Positions 51,773 through 64,000 are shown, counted from the stretch's first letter. The stretch is DNA of 64,000 nt from Asterias amurensis (GCF_032118995.1 NC_092649.1:30704927-30768926), one strand, 5' to 3'. Translations and numbers: made by a program. The notes: generated by a model from the letters alone, not told the origin.

Positions 51773-52440
51773 TACCTGCACAGGTTTTTACCTGCACAGG
51801 TTTTTACCTGCACAGTTCTTATGGAGGGTATTTAACACACGAAATCCCATTGGCAATGTTGTGACAAAATGAGGATCCAAGCTCAAGAGCGGTTCACCAA
51901 TCAGATCTTGGTATTTTTACCTGCACAGTTCTTATGGAGGGCATTTAACACACGAAATCCCATGGGCAATTTTTGTGACAAAATGAGGATCCAAGCTCAA
52001 GAGCGGTTGACCAATCAGATCTTGGTATTTTTACCTGCACAGTTCTTATGTAGGGCATTTAACACACGAAATCCCATTGGCAATTTTGTGACAAAATGAG
52101 GATCCAAGCTCAAGAGCGGTTGACCAATCAGATCTTGGTATTTTTACCTGCACAGTTCTTATAGAGGGCATTTAACACACGAAATCCCATTGGCAATTTT
52201 GTGACAAAATGAGGATCCAAGCTCAAGAGTGGTTGACCAATCAGATCTTGGTATTTTTACCTGCACAGTTCTTATAGAGGGCATTTAACACACGAAATCC
52301 CATTGAGAATTTTGTGACAAAGCAAGGATCCAAGCTCAAGAGGGGTTGACCAATCAGATCTTGGTATTTTTACCTGCACAGTTCTTATGTAGGGCATTTA
52401 ACACACGAAATCCCATTGAGAATTTTGTGACAAAGCAAGG
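51773..52440. repeat. 113-bp satellite (about 6 units) with a CCAAT box in each unit
   Basis: The unit runs CCTGCACAGTTCTTATGGAG ... CACGAAATCCCATTGGCAAT ... GACCAATCAGATCTTGG. Unit starts are near 51807, 51920, 52033, 52146, 52258 and 52372. The copies are over 90 percent alike by eye. The two distal copies share CATTGAGAATTTTG and AAAGCAAGG. A short CCTGCACAGGTTTTTA triplication precedes the array. Open frames across it are by-products. Confidence 0.92.
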
Positions 52441-54031
52441 ATCCATGGCCATCCAATCATATTGTGCGCTTAAGTTCTGGCGCCACACTCAATTTTGGGT
52501 AAGCAGACAAACCTGCTGAGCAGTGGAATTTGCCCCTGGATGTGTAGGTGACATAAACGTCACAGAGCAGACCAATCAGAACACGGAGCGTAAAAGCCCA
52601 ATGCAAGCTATTATCCATCTATTGAAATCATTCATAAATACAGTGCCTTTCTTCGGGCCCAGCCTTTGTTTCTTGTTATCATGTGGAGTTTTCTACCCCT
52701 CGACTATTTTAAATAGAGCTTTGTTTGGGTGATTTACCCAGTTGTAAAAGTATTACGAAGTTCTTTTTCTTTTCTGTTCGCACGTGATTCAGTGGAAATT
52801 TCCGTTCAGATTTCGTTCACTTTTGTTAAAACTCTGGCAGCGTGGTTGGCCAGTTGACTCAACGCTAAGATACGGTAAGGGTGGTTGTGGCCGGATGCGG
52901 CCGGTAACGTTTTACAGTAAGATGACTGAACTTAGTTAGATATTGTTTTATATTTATGGGAGAATTTTGCCTTATTTTCATGTGCACCATGTGCTATATG
53001 CTGTGCTACATTACTAAATGCTGTGTTCGCTGTCTATATGCTTATTCTCGTATCGTAGGACATCCTGTTTTCAAGGTGTCCCTATAATCGCGGCAAATCT
53101 GTTACCTTTCGTGCTTGATGTATAAACATTCTCTAAATAAATTGTTTGTGGTTTGACCATGGTTTGACTTGCCAAGCAAAGAGTCTCCTATCACTTGACC
53201 AAAACTTAGAACCATGTAAGGCTCCACTCGTTAGTTGCACTTGCAAATGCAAATTTAGTGCTTTAGGCGTTTTTACAACTTTTTACTAGGTACAAAAATT
53301 GGTCACAATGTTGGGCCATATAAAGAAAAATTGCCCTCCGGAAAAGTTTTATCAAACACTTTTTAACTTACATTTTACGAGGATCAGATCTTGTGACTGA
53401 ATATTCTGCTGAGCATTCTGTGAAATAAATACAGAGACTTAAATAAGCCATGTGCCCTATATCATTTTCTTTTGAGAATGTTGTTTTAACCCTCATTATT
53501 ATTAAAACACTTGCTAGGTGATTCAATTATCACTATTTATTTATGAGTTTTACTATATATATTAAGGAAACAAAATAAAGAAAAAACAAATACAAATACA
53601 AGCCATTTACAGCTCAACAAGGTGGGCTAGGAAACGTTTTGCCCTTCACACTCCTGGAATTGTTATTTAAAACTGCATCTGGCAATTAGTCTATTTGCAA
53701 GCTTGTCTCTATGTTGTTTGTTCTCACGGTGAGCTCAGCCGCGTTGGTCCAGAAAATTATCCCTGCAAAAAAGAAGTAGCAAACAAATGCTCACCCAATT
53801 TTCACTCTCGTTAGTAAATATATATGCCTCCCCCTCGTTGAATTGTTTTAGGTTTAAGACTAAGTTTCTTATTGTGTCTGCCTCATCTCTGTTTTTCCTT
53901 CAATTTAACATCTGTTATTTAACATCAATTATTTGAGGATTACAAGTTCTATTGTAGCCTGCCTGATAATAGTCCAAACATTGATACATTATAAAATTGT
54001 GTCTCTTGTCTATAGTAAATATAATCAGATT
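52441..54031. other. No supported gene
   Basis: Mixed unique sequence. A donor-like ATACGGTAAGGG follows a GC-richer patch at 52780-52910 and could mark a first exon of a plus-strand transcript, but no coding frame supports it. A 36-nt minus-strand splice-bounded frame near 53730-53763 is discussed under rejections. Confidence 0.35.
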
Positions 54032-54419
54032 CTTTAAGACAGTGGACGCTATTGGTATTTGTCAAAGACTAGCCTTCACAGTTGGTGTATCTCAACAAAT
54101 GCATAAAATAACAAACTTGTGAAAATTTAAGCTCAAACGGTCATCGAACTTGCGAGATAATAATGAAAGAAAAAAAACCCACCCTTGTCACACGAAGTTA
54201 TGTTCGTTTTATGGTTGATTTGGAGACCTCAAGTTCTAAATCTTAGGTCTTGTGATCAAATTCGTGGAAAATTACTTCTAGAAAACTATGGCACTATAGA
54301 GGGAGCCGTTTCTCACAATGTTTTATACCATTAACCTCTCCCCGTTACTCGTCACCATATGAAAGGTTTTATGCTAATAGTTATTTTGAGTAATTACCAA
54401 TAGTGTCCACTGCCTTTAA
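54032..54419 (-). mobile_element. MITE, GGCAGTGGACACTATTGGTA family (copy 4)
   Basis: Ends TTTAAGACAGTGGACGCTAT and GTGTCCACTGCCTTTAA, same orientation as copy 2. A truncated tRNA-like SINE abuts it directly on the right (54420-54560). Confidence 0.83.
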
Positions 54420-54560
54420 CGTCCCATCCGAAGGACAAAGCAATGGTTAAGTGTCTTGCTTAAGGACACAAGTGGCACGGCTGGGGATTTGAACCCTCAC
54501 TCTGCTGATCAGAAACACCAGAGTTTGAATATGGTGCTCTTGACAGTACTGCTTGTCCAC
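54420..54560 (-). mobile_element. tRNA-derived SINE fragment (copy 3)
   Basis: GTCCCATCCGAAGGACAAAG, AAGGACACAAGTGGCACGGC and GGGATTTGAACCCTCACTCT mark the same SINE as at 19 kb. Its left part is missing where it meets the MITE at 54032-54419. Confidence 0.6.
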
Positions 54561-56440
54561 TACTCTTCCACAACTGCAGGTTACCTTTGTGGGCTAATGT
54601 ATGCCTCCATGTATTAAGTAAAAACACTACAGAAACTCTGTGGTTGACATGCTCTCACTATGAAATCTTCTTGTAGTTCATCATTCTCATTGAAATTGCC
54701 TTTTCAATCCCTTTTGACCTTGTTTTCATGGAGTTCTCTGCTAACTAGCCACAACCTTAGTTTTAAATTGTTTTCACTGTGCTGTACTGCCAAACCCTCC
54801 TAAGGCTATCATGAACACAGCCAGATAGATTACTGTTTAATGAGGGGAAGTCAACCTGAGTGATAAGTGGTCTATTGGTAAGCCTTCACCTTGTTTAAGG
54901 TCAGCAGTACTGTGTCCAGCCATGGATCTAGGGTCCTAGCTCTATGGTCCAGCAGTGTCCAACATACTGTGCTTGTTTACATTTGGAGTAGAGCATGACA
55001 TAGCATGAGCAAATGAGGCCATGGAATTGGGCAAGTGTGAAATTACATTTCAGAGAATTAGTCAACAATTTAAAAGGTCTGGGCTTGGATGGGGAGCATT
55101 CCTTGAAACCATAGTGAAAGTCACAGAGCCCAGGTGAAGAAAAAAATGCCCCAAGGTGAATTGGATGGTTCACAAAAGAGAAACAATTAAATTTCAGCCA
55201 ACTCCTGCGTTCAATGAGATTTTGGATGGTTTCACAGTGGATAGTGTCTGGTGTGATATCTTTTAATTTACAGAAACAACTTTGCCAAAACCAAATACTT
55301 CCCAGCGATCATTCATTTACAATCCTGCATGTGGAATGGGCTGCTTACGGGAAACCGATCTTTGTCAAACTTCTTTGAAACCTGATCTTTTTAAGACTGG
55401 TTAATAAAAGAAAGTTAAACAGTTAGGGTCTGGATTGAAGTGCTTAGTGTGTGATCCAAAAAGGCTAGGGTTTCACTTTGAACTTAGACCTCAGTGTGGC
55501 AATAAAATTTAACAAGTTTTGGAATAAGATGACGTTATAACTTTAAATCAATGTTTAAGTTTTTACTAAAAAATATATCTGGAGAACCGTAGTTGCTACA
55601 TGCATGATCTTTGCATCCTGTGAAAGACCATGGATATTTTTTTTAAAGCTTACACAAAGTGTGTGATCTTTACTTCTGTTTAAAAATTAAAGCATTTGGA
55701 TACTTTTGGTAACACAAAAGACAATGTCCGCAGATTTACATTATTTAACTTACACCAAAGATAATGATTGTGTAAAGCTTTCCTAAAAATATTACTATCT
55801 GAGGTGCTGTAGTTCTTGAGAAATTCGCTCTACATGCTTAGTAGTTTTTGTGAATGATAACGGCAGGAAAACAAGAAGTGTAAATGCACCAAAAATACAG
55901 TTATACAAACGTATTATAAGCAAGTTTACATGTAATTGGCATTCCAATGCATTCAGTCTCCTTCAAGTACTTTATTTAGCACCTTGCCCCTCGTTCCAAA
56001 ACTACTCTCTAACCACTGGAGCTACCATCTTTTACTCTGATGTTGGCAAACATGTTTCACAACTTAGAGAATGTTATCTTTATTTCCCAACATGCAGTGA
56101 CTGAGATTGAGAACCTGGGATGGAGTCCTTCTCATCTACATGCTCTCTCATGACAGACCCAGCAACCACTGTAATCTTGTGGTATTACGGCACAGAGGGA
56201 TTACGTCCATCCTAAAGGTATATTATTATCACCATTTATTCACTCTAACATCAAACCTGCACCAAACTGCATGATTAACAAGCTCACTCCCATCTACACC
56301 ATCACTTTAAAATATACTAAGCTCATTTCCATGCTTGCATGTTACATCTTAACAATCGGGGGTTTCGTTATACGACAGCGAAAACGTACCCCATCTATAA
56401 CTCCACACCATCCGTTATCAGTCACTTGTCATGTAACAAC
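54561..56440. other. No supported gene
   Basis: Unique AT-rich sequence with scattered short frames on both strands. None has splice sites or recognisable motifs that justify a call. Confidence 0.4.
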
Positions 56441-56599
56441 CACTCACACCATTTATATGCACCTGAACTATTCCCAAACTAAATGGAATCATTCTGTTTG
56501 GAGGTGCATTTTCTGAATGTATGTATTTTCTGTTCTTTATTTACTGCAATGGTGAAATGCGGAACCAACTGCCATTGGAATACGCAATATGGAGTCCAA

Positions 56600-57500
56600 T
56601 GGAAACTGCACCAGTCATTCCAGGGCCATGAAGACTTCATTGGAGCTGTGGTGAGCGGAGGTTGCTGCGAGGAAAACAACACTTACCCATTTTAAAGTTC
56701 AGGAATAGAACCTGAAGGTAAGTTTATGTTCAGGATGTTTATAGTTTAGAAGTTTTTGCAGGACCAAAATTGTTAACAAAAAATCCTGAAATTATCATAT
56801 TTGGTTAATTTTGGTTAAAGCCAATGAACACTCTCTGAACAGAACAACAAATTAAAGTTCACAGATTAATAAATAACTCACAGGTTTTACAGAAGGTAAT
56901 GGTTATAGACTTCCCTGTGAAATATTATTCCGTGAAATGCTTTACTTTTTGAGAAGACATTAGTACAATTCTCAATTCTCAATATTGAGAACAACTGATT
57001 ATTATAAACACTTGTTGTGACCTGGGGAAACGTGCGTAAACATAGGTGGGTTTTCCCAGTTTTTTTCCCCCGACTCTGATGACCGATTGAGCTGAAATTT
57101 TCACAGGTTTGTGTACAAGTTGTGATACAGGAACTGTGGGTCTTTGGACAATACTGTTTTATCGTTGATGTGCTATTGCTTAAAATAGAGCCTCCTGCAA
57201 AGAACAATGTCAAATTGAGTTTTGCGCTTCACTACTTTTCAAATTGATATGAAAATTGTTGAGTTCTTTTGGGTTTTTTTGGGGGGTGGGGGGGGGGGGG
57301 GGAGGTCTCTGACTTCATTTTATAATGGTGTAAAATGCCATTATGTTTGATACCCTTCAACATCTTTTATGTTTCATTCCCTTCAGCTGTTTTCCAGACC
57401 CTGATGACACCATTGGAGCTGTGGTGAGCGGAGGTATGCTGTGAGGAATCGACACTCATTTTAAAGTTCAGGAATACAACCTGAGGGTAAGTTTATTTGC
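56600..57500 (+). repeat. Older duplication of a GGAGCTGTGGTGAGCGGAGG block
   Basis: The segments 56625-56735 and 57400-57500 share CATTGGAGCTGTGGTGAGCG, TTTTAAAGTTCAGGAATA and a donor-like GGTAAGTTTAT. A MITE (56815-57185) separates them. They form the upstream, more diverged part of the same tandemly duplicated region. Confidence 0.6.
56815..57185 (+). mobile_element. Related MITE of a sister family
   Basis: It begins TTAAAGCCAATGAACACTCT and shares the interior GACCGATTGAGCTGAAATTT and TTCACAGGTTTGT with the preceding family, but the rest differs (AAATGCTTTACTTTTTGAGA). The right end is degraded. It sits inside the 56-62 kb exon-like region. Confidence 0.65.
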
Positions 57501-57988
57501 ATGATGTTAATAGTTTGGAAGTTCATTCAGGGCCGTAATTTGTAAAGAATTTTCCTGAAATGATGACATTTTGTAAATTTATGTTAAAGAGGGGCTCCTG
57601 CAAAGGTCAAATTGAGCTGGGGGATTCACTATTTTTCAATAAAATTGTTTATTGGGGGAGGGTTTCTGACACCATATTGTAATGGTGTAAAATGCCATTA
57701 TGTCTGATGCCCAACAATTTATTTTATAGAAATAAAATAATAGTGGATATCATCATATTTTGAAATACATGGTCGATAAATTGTTGTACATAAATTGTTA
57801 ATTTCATTTTGAAACTGATCATTCAATCCAAATGGCATTACATCTGAGTTAATGTGACTGACACACATTCCTCTTGGGAATGAACATACCCATTTATTTT
57901 ATGACCGATGATGTCATGTTACATTAACTCAATGATTGAGCTAATTTTGTGGTTTAAATGCAGTTATTGAATGATTCTCCATATACAG

Positions 57989-60900
57989 GTGATGTCACAA
58001 GGATAATGGCTACCAAGGATAATGGAAGGAGGACGAGGGTGTCTTATGGTCTGAGGATGCAAGTTTCCAGGTAAGACGACTTAAAAAGGTAAAATACACT
58101 TTAAGTTATTGCTGTCCATAAGTATCAAGTCGTAACAAAAGTTCTTTTGAAAACTTAATGTTGCTTATTTTGAATGCCCAAACAAAACTAGCTCAATAAA
58201 ACCATGCAGTTTAACCCTGAACAAAACCTATACATTCCTTTCTTTCCTCTGATGTGTTCATCAGTTTTCTTCAAAGTTGAACGAAAAATTTACAATTTAT
58301 TTTACGATTTGCTAAATGCAGACACATGAGTTGATGAGAAATATTTGACTCTAAAAATTCATAGAAATAAACCCTAATGAATAATATGATCGAGAAACTC
58401 AAACCCACATTTATGTTGACCTGAACTATTCCCAAACTAAATGGAATAACTCTATTTGGAAGTGCATTTTCTGAATGTATCTATTTTTGTCTTTTATTAA
58501 CTGCAATGGTGAAATGCGAAACCAACTGCCTGTGAACTACGGAGTCCAATGGAGACTGCACATCAATGGAATCTGCGTTCGTGCTGGTGACGTCCATCCG
58601 CCGATGACCAAGAAGACAACCGCTGGTTGCCTCGCTTCATAGAGGAGTGTTCCTGTCTCCCTGGTGGATGAGAGAATGCATTGCAGTCGGATGGATCAAC
58701 AACAGATGTATTTATGGCAACTATACTTGTTTTGACATGAAACTAAAACAGATTTTACACATGTAATAACTTATCTTTAAAGGATTGCGCAGAAAGTTTG
58801 TTGCGTCAATCTTTTTACAACAGTCAATGTCTTTGAGATGATATAAATAGTTCAAACTTGTTGTTGAAAAGAAGCGACTGAACTCAATTTTTGAACTAAC
58901 TTAGTGATGCAGTTTGTTGAATGTTTCTCCATATACAGGTGATGTCACAAGGATAATGGCTACCAAGGATCATGGAAGGAGGACGAGGGTGTCTTATGGT
59001 CTGAGGATGCAAGTTTCCGGGTAAGACGACTTAAGAAGGTAAAATACAGTATAAGTTATTGCTGTCCATGAGTAATAAGTCGTAAAAAAAGTTCTTTTGA
59101 AAACTTAATGTGGCTTATTTTGAATGCCCAAACAAAATTAGCTCAATAAAACCATGCAGTTTAACCCTGAACAAAACCTCTACATTCCTTTCTTTCCTCT
59201 GATGTGTTCATCAGTGTTCCTCAAAGTTGAACGAAAAAATTTACAATTTATTTTACGATTTGCTAAATGCAGACACAAGAGTTGATGAGAAATATTTGAC
59301 TCTAAAAATTCAAAGAAATAAACTCAAATGAATAATATGATCGAAAAACTCAAACCACATTTATGTTGACCTGAACTATTCCCAAACTAAATGGAATAAC
59401 TCTATTTGGAAGTACATTTTCTGAATGTATCTATTGTTTGTCTTTTATTTACTGCAATGGTGAAATGCGAAACCAACTGCCTGTGAAGTACGGAGTCCAA
59501 TGGAACTGCACATCAATGGAATCTGCGTTCGTGCTGGTGACGTCCATCCACCGATGACCAAGAAGACAACCGCTGGGTTGCCTGGCTTCATAGAGGAGTG
59601 TTCCTGTCTCCCTGGTGGATGAGAGAATGCATTGCAGTCTAATGGATCAACAACAGATGTAATTAATGGCAACTATACTTGTTTTTGAAATGAAACTAAA
59701 ACAGATTTTACACATGTAATAACATATCTTTAAAGGATTGCGCAGAAAGTTTGTTGCGTCAATCTTTTTACAACAATCGATGTCTTTGAGATGATATAAA
59801 TAGTTAAAACTTGTTGCTGAAAAGCAGCGACTGGACTCAATTTTTGAACTAATTTAGTGATGCAGTTGTTGAATGTTTCTCCATATACAGGTGATGTCAC
59901 AAGGATAATGGCTACCAAGGATCATGGAAGGAGGACGATGATGTCTTATGGTCTGAGGATGCAAGTTTCCAGGTAAGACGACTTAAGAAAGTAAAATACA
60001 GTATAAGTTATTTGACTGTCCATGAGTATTAAGTTGGAAAATTTTTTTTTTGGAAAACTAAATTTGGCTTATTTTGAATGCCCAAACAAAACTAGCTCAA
60101 TAAAACATGCAGTTTAACCCTTAAAAAAACCTAAACATTCCTTTCTTTCCTCTGATGTGTTCATCAGTGTTCATCAAAATTTAACAAAAAATTTACAATT
60201 TATTTTACAATTTGCTAAATGCAAGACACATTAGTTGATGAGAAATACTTTACTCTAAAAATTCAAAGAAATAAACCCTAATGAATAATATGATCGAAAA
60301 ACTCAAACCCACATTTATGTTGACCTGAATTATTCCCAAACTAAATGGAACAACTCTATTTGGAAGTGCATTTTCTGAATGTATCTATTGTTTGTCTTTT
60401 ATTTACTGCAATGGTGAAATGCGAAACCAACTGCCTGTGAAGTACGGAGTCCAATGAAGACTGCACATCAATGGAATCTGCGTTCGTGCTGGTGACGTCC
60501 ATCCGCCGATGACCAAGAAGACAACCGCTGGTTGCCTGGCTTCATAGAGGAGTGCTCCTGTCTCCTGGTGGATGAGAGAATGCATTGCAGTCTGATGGAT
60601 CAACAACAGATGTAATAATGGCAACTATATTTGTTTTGACATGAAACTAAAACAGATTTTACACATGTAATAACATATCTTTAAAGGATTGCGCAGAAAG
60701 TTTGTTGCGTCAATCTTTTTACAGCAATCGATGTCTTTGAGATGATATAAATAGTTCAAAACATGTTGTTGAAAAGCAGCGACTGGACTCAATTTTGAAC
60801 TAACTTAGTGATGCAGTTGTTGAATGTTTCTCCATATACAGGTGATGTCAAAAGGATAATGGCTACCAAGGATCATGGAAGGAGGACGAGGGTGTCTAAT

Positions 60901-61790
60901 GGTCTGAGGATGCAAGTTTCCAGGTAAGATGACTTAATAAAGTAAAATACAGTATAAGTTATTTTACTGTCCATGAGTATTAAGTTGTAAAAAAAGTTCT
61001 TTTGAAAACTTAATGTGGCTTATTTTGAATGCCCAAACAAAACTAGCTCAATAAAACCATGCAGTTTAACCCTTAAAAAAACCTAAACATTCCTTTCTTT
61101 CCTCTGATGTGTTCATCAGTGTTCATCAAAGTTTAACGAAAAAATTACAATTTATTTTCAATTTGCTAAATGCAGACAAACGAGTTGATGAGAAATATTT
61201 GACTCTCTAAAAATTCAAAGAAATAAACCCTAAAGAATAATATGATTGAAAAACTTGAACCCACATTTATGTTCATCTAAATTATTCCCAAACTAAATGG
61301 AATAACTCTATTTGGAAGTGCATTTTCTGAATGTATCTATTGTTTGTCTTTTATTTTACTGCAATGGTGAAATGCGAAACAACTGCCTGTGAACTACGGG
61401 AGTCCAATGAAGACTGCACATCAATGGAATCTGCGTTCGTGCTGGTGACGTCCATCCGCCGATGACCAAGAAGACAACCGCTGGCTGCCTGGCTTCATAG
61501 AGGAGTGTTCCTGTCTCCCTGGTGGATGAGAGAATGCATTGCAGTCTGATGGATGGATCAACAGATGTAATAATGGCAACTATATTTGTTTTGACATTAA
61601 ACTAAAACAGATTTTACATATGTAATAACGTAACTTTAAAGGATTGTGGATAGAGTCTGTTGCATCAATCTTTTTAACAGTCTGCATCTTTGAGATGACA
61701 GAAACTTCAAACTTGTTCATGAAAAGTGGTGTTTGAACTCAATTTTTGAGCTAATTTTGTGATTTTATTTTGAAGCAGTAGTCCCATAAT
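57989..61790 (+). repeat. Four tandem 951-bp units, each with an exon-like cassette
   Basis: The cassette starts (GTGATGTCA after CCATATACAG) fall at 57989, 58939, 59891 and 60842, i.e. spacings of 950, 952 and 951. Each cassette is about 80-90 nt and ends AAGTTTCCAG|GTAAGA (one copy CCGGGTAAGA), so it looks like an exon with acceptor and donor. The other half of each unit holds a block ATGGTGAAATGCGAAACCAA to CATTGCAGTC. Partial, older copies of that block lie at 56450-56700. Reading frames are not conserved between copies, so a non-coding or decayed transcript is likelier than a protein. Confidence 0.8.
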
Positions 61791-61860
61791 GATCATCAGA
61801 TGGTTACATTATATTAGTCTCTATATGTTTTGTACTGATGTGATAACAACTCTCTTTCAG

Positions 61861-62222
61861 ATGGCGCACCCCTAGAGGTCATCCGCTAGACGGGGGTCTA
61901 TACAAGAATACTACCAATGGCCATTGATGTAGCATTCTTACATCAGCTGAATGACACAGCACACAACCAGAAACAACTGAGCTTAAGATGCTGATGCTGG
62001 ACGGGTCGTAGAAGGCTGCCATCAGAGGTTCTCAAGATGGCGTCAGCTACAGACAACCTGTCGCTCTACTACTTACATACAGGTTATTGTGATGACTACT
62101 TTTCTGCCATCCTGTCAACATGGACCATGAAGATGTGACATCACAACACAAAGATAGATACGTCATGGCTTGAGGAGATATACATTAAGTATTTCTACAA
62201 CTACTTACCAGGATCCTTGAAG
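61861..62222 (+). ncRNA. Exon-like block downstream of the 951-bp array, possible lncRNA exon
   Basis: Bounded by a strong acceptor (TCTCTTTCAG before ATGGCGCACC) and a GTAAGA donor, but closed in all three frames near its 5' end. Together with the repeated cassettes upstream and the exon at 62348 it would make a spliced, mostly non-coding transcript. Inference from splice-site look-alikes only. Confidence 0.3.
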
Positions 62223-62533
62223 GTAAGATCTCTTTAGCTAATAAATCTGAGAAACCCATTAACGTGCGGAAAATAAACTTTGCTTAAACACAAAAAATTG
62301 AACTTACAAATCTTTTTATTTCAATTTTGTTTCATACCATATTACAGGATGAACAGAGTGGAACAACTAAGAGCTGGTTACGTCAAGATGCTGAGCCACA
62401 TTATGCAGCACCAATAAAACTGTTGCTTCAACACCGTCTTTGTAAAGGAGGACTGTTCTTCATGATGACTGCCCTCATCGAAGGTCTTATCCACCAGCTT
62501 CGACTGTTACTAAGGATGTACTTTGACCAATGA
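62147..62533 (+). CDS. Possible 3'-terminal coding exons of an unidentified gene
   Basis: A frame TSWLEEIYIKYFYNYLPGSL ends at a clean donor (TTGAAG|GTAAGA, exon end 62222). It continues in phase after an acceptor at 62347 (ATATTACAG) as DEQSGTTKSWLRQDAEPHYA and on to LLLRMYFDQ and a TGA at 62531-62533. The composition looks protein-like. However, the frame is closed by a stop about 30 nt upstream of TSWLEE, with no ATG at the front, and the larger exon-like block 61861-62222 has stops in every frame. It could be a real C terminus with an unseen internal acceptor, a decayed gene, or chance. Confidence 0.25.
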
Positions 62534-63194
62534 GTTGACTTTCCAAGAGCTATGAACAACATTGAACAATTCTTCCAATGGATCTTGATATTACAGCATG
62601 ACCATCCGGATTCATCTGCAGAGTTGAACTCACTTACACAACAAAGTTTTCTTATTGTGGAACAATGACTTGAATATTTGTAGTATTGCTTGAAGCTTTG
62701 CATGGTAAATAGAAATAGGAAGAAACTATAATTATGTATATTTAACTTGTGGGCACACTCTTTTGTGTGAGTGTTGGCTCTGAAACACCTTTTGTTTGTG
62801 TGAGTGTTTGATCAAGGCTGATTTTGTCATGGTGTCCCAGACTGTCGTGCGCTTTATGTTTCTTGATTCTCATGGATATGAATGCAGCAGGTCTCCTCTG
62901 TGTCATCGCATTCTGAGGGAATGCATGCTGGTCGTCTGTGTGAAGTGATGTTTGAATCTTGTTTGTTTCTGGGAAGGTCTTGAGTTGAGCTTGGCTGACG
63001 ATTCGTTGAAGCTTGTGAGATGCATGGCCGATGTTTCGAAGGGTGATGGTAGCCTTGAACTGCGGACTTTTGTCTACTGGTGTGATGAGGAATGGCTTGG
63101 GCTGGCTGTAAGAATTTAAGGTATTTACTTGTTGAGTTGTAGTGATGTCTTGATGTGATGAAGTTCCTGCTTCAAGCTGCCTTGTTCAACTTAT

Positions 63195-63440
63195 TTTGTA
63201 GACAGAATACGTAATAACTTGTAATGAGATAATTCCTTACAAGTTAATGTATTCACATTTTAATATTGCTTGTTTGTAATGAGGTATTTCATTACACTCA
63301 TGCAAAACATCCTTGCAATGAAATACCTCATTGCAAGTATGTAATAGTTTCAAGTGTGTAATGAAGTACTGCATTACAAGCATGAAACAAGTTATGTAAA
63401 TTTGTAATGCAATTGCTCATTACAAATATGAAACAATAGG
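63195..63440. repeat. Cluster of TAATGAAATA palindromic words
   Basis: TTGTAATGAGGTATTTCATT and TTGCAATGAAATACCTCATT are near mirror images, and similar words recur about every 40 bp. The cluster can form several small hairpins. No gene visible. Confidence 0.6.
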
Positions 63441-63729
63441 GTAAACTCACCAGAAATATAAAGACAACAAGCTTGTCATGTAGTGTATTCTATATTATGA
63501 GTGGTTTAACATTACAAACTAATAAAATTTAGTTTTACTTTTACTGAATTTGAATATTGTATTAAATAGAATGGTACCTTTTATTAAGTGTCACTCTGTC
63601 TTTCGTTATTCATCCAAACAATATTATAAGTGTTCTGGGGGTACCCCCACATGGTGGCCACCATGTTTTTTTTGTATTAGTTATTATTTAAGGACATAAA
63701 TATTGTGACTCACAATAACTGTTATTGAG

Positions 63730-64000
63730 GTTTTAAATTATGGTCATGACATTGTACTGTGTTCCTTGAGGATGTTTTAGTCCTCATTATTATGCTAATA
63801 AATTACAATGGTCATGACATTGTATGTTTATTGAGGGTAATTCGAGTAAACTTATTAATTATAATGGGCATGGCATTGTAGGTTTATGGAGTCCTCATAA
63901 ATATGTTAATTAACTACAATGGTTTTGACATTGTACTGTGTTCCTTGAGGGTGGTTTGAGTCCTCATTGTTATGCTAATTAATTATAATGTTCATTGTTA
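63730..64000. repeat. AT-rich tandem repeat of about 80 bp running off the window
   Basis: Units of ATGGTCATGACATTGTACTG ... TTCCTTGAGG ... AGTCCTCATTATTATGCTAA; about 3.5 diverged copies up to the end. It probably continues beyond the window. Confidence 0.8.

Noticed and set aside
53727-53764. Minus-strand mini-exon reading IIFWTNAAELT between AG and GTGAGA
   Set aside because: Only 12 codons, no partner exons found; splice-site look-alikes of this size are common by chance.

Overview
The window is AT-rich, repeat-dense animal DNA with long introns and GT-AG splice sites. Several repeat families are ones I associate with echinoderms, especially sea stars: the element ending in GGCAGTGGACACTATTGGTA, a TTAA-bounded palindrome beginning AGGAACACG, and tRNA-like foldbacks. 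I therefore read it as a marine deuterostome, most likely an asteroid. The taxon call rests on memory of repeat families and was not tested by a search.

Two host genes can be read completely, both on the minus strand. The first (34872 down to 8741) has 21 coding exons whose phases all agree and give a 937-residue protein. Its domains are an N-terminal UBA domain, a charged coiled coil, a UBX domain, an acidic/proline-rich linker, and a C-terminal run of about a dozen leucine-rich repeats. The front half resembles UBXN1-type p97/VCP adaptors. I do not recognise a standard protein with the LRR half attached. The second (39434 down to 37302) has four exons and 283 residues: signal peptide, one EGF-like domain, one membrane span, and an acidic cytoplasmic tail with two PPxY motifs.

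Three lesser coding traces are present. The last exons of an unidentified minus-strand gene lie at 2138-2618. An isolated acyl-CoA synthetase (ACSM-type) exon at 49282-49474 is broken by an internal duplication. A spliced 3'-terminal reading frame of unknown identity lies at 62147-62533, next to a fourfold 951-bp tandem duplication (57989-61790) that repeats an exon-like cassette.

Layout: 1-8 kb, repeats and the tail of the unidentified gene; 8.2-34.9 kb, the UBA-UBX-LRR gene; 34.9-37.3 kb, intergenic with a palindromic element inside the promoter-proximal intron next door; 37.3-39.4 kb, the EGF-TM gene; 39.5-42.8 kb, tandem repeats and a CR1-like LINE 3' end; 42.8-45.8 kb, a 2.9-kb foldback; 45.8-56 kb, repeats, satellites and the ACSM exon; 56-64 kb, the tandem exon-like cassette, the unidentified 3' exons and AT-rich repeats.

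The most unusual observation is that six introns of the UBA-UBX-LRR gene begin with a tandem array whose unit spans, or starts within a few bases of, the 5' splice site. The exon's 3' end and its donor are thereby repeated from a few to about 18 times just downstream of the genuine exon. In intron 13 the repeated segment is nearly a whole LRR-coding exon.
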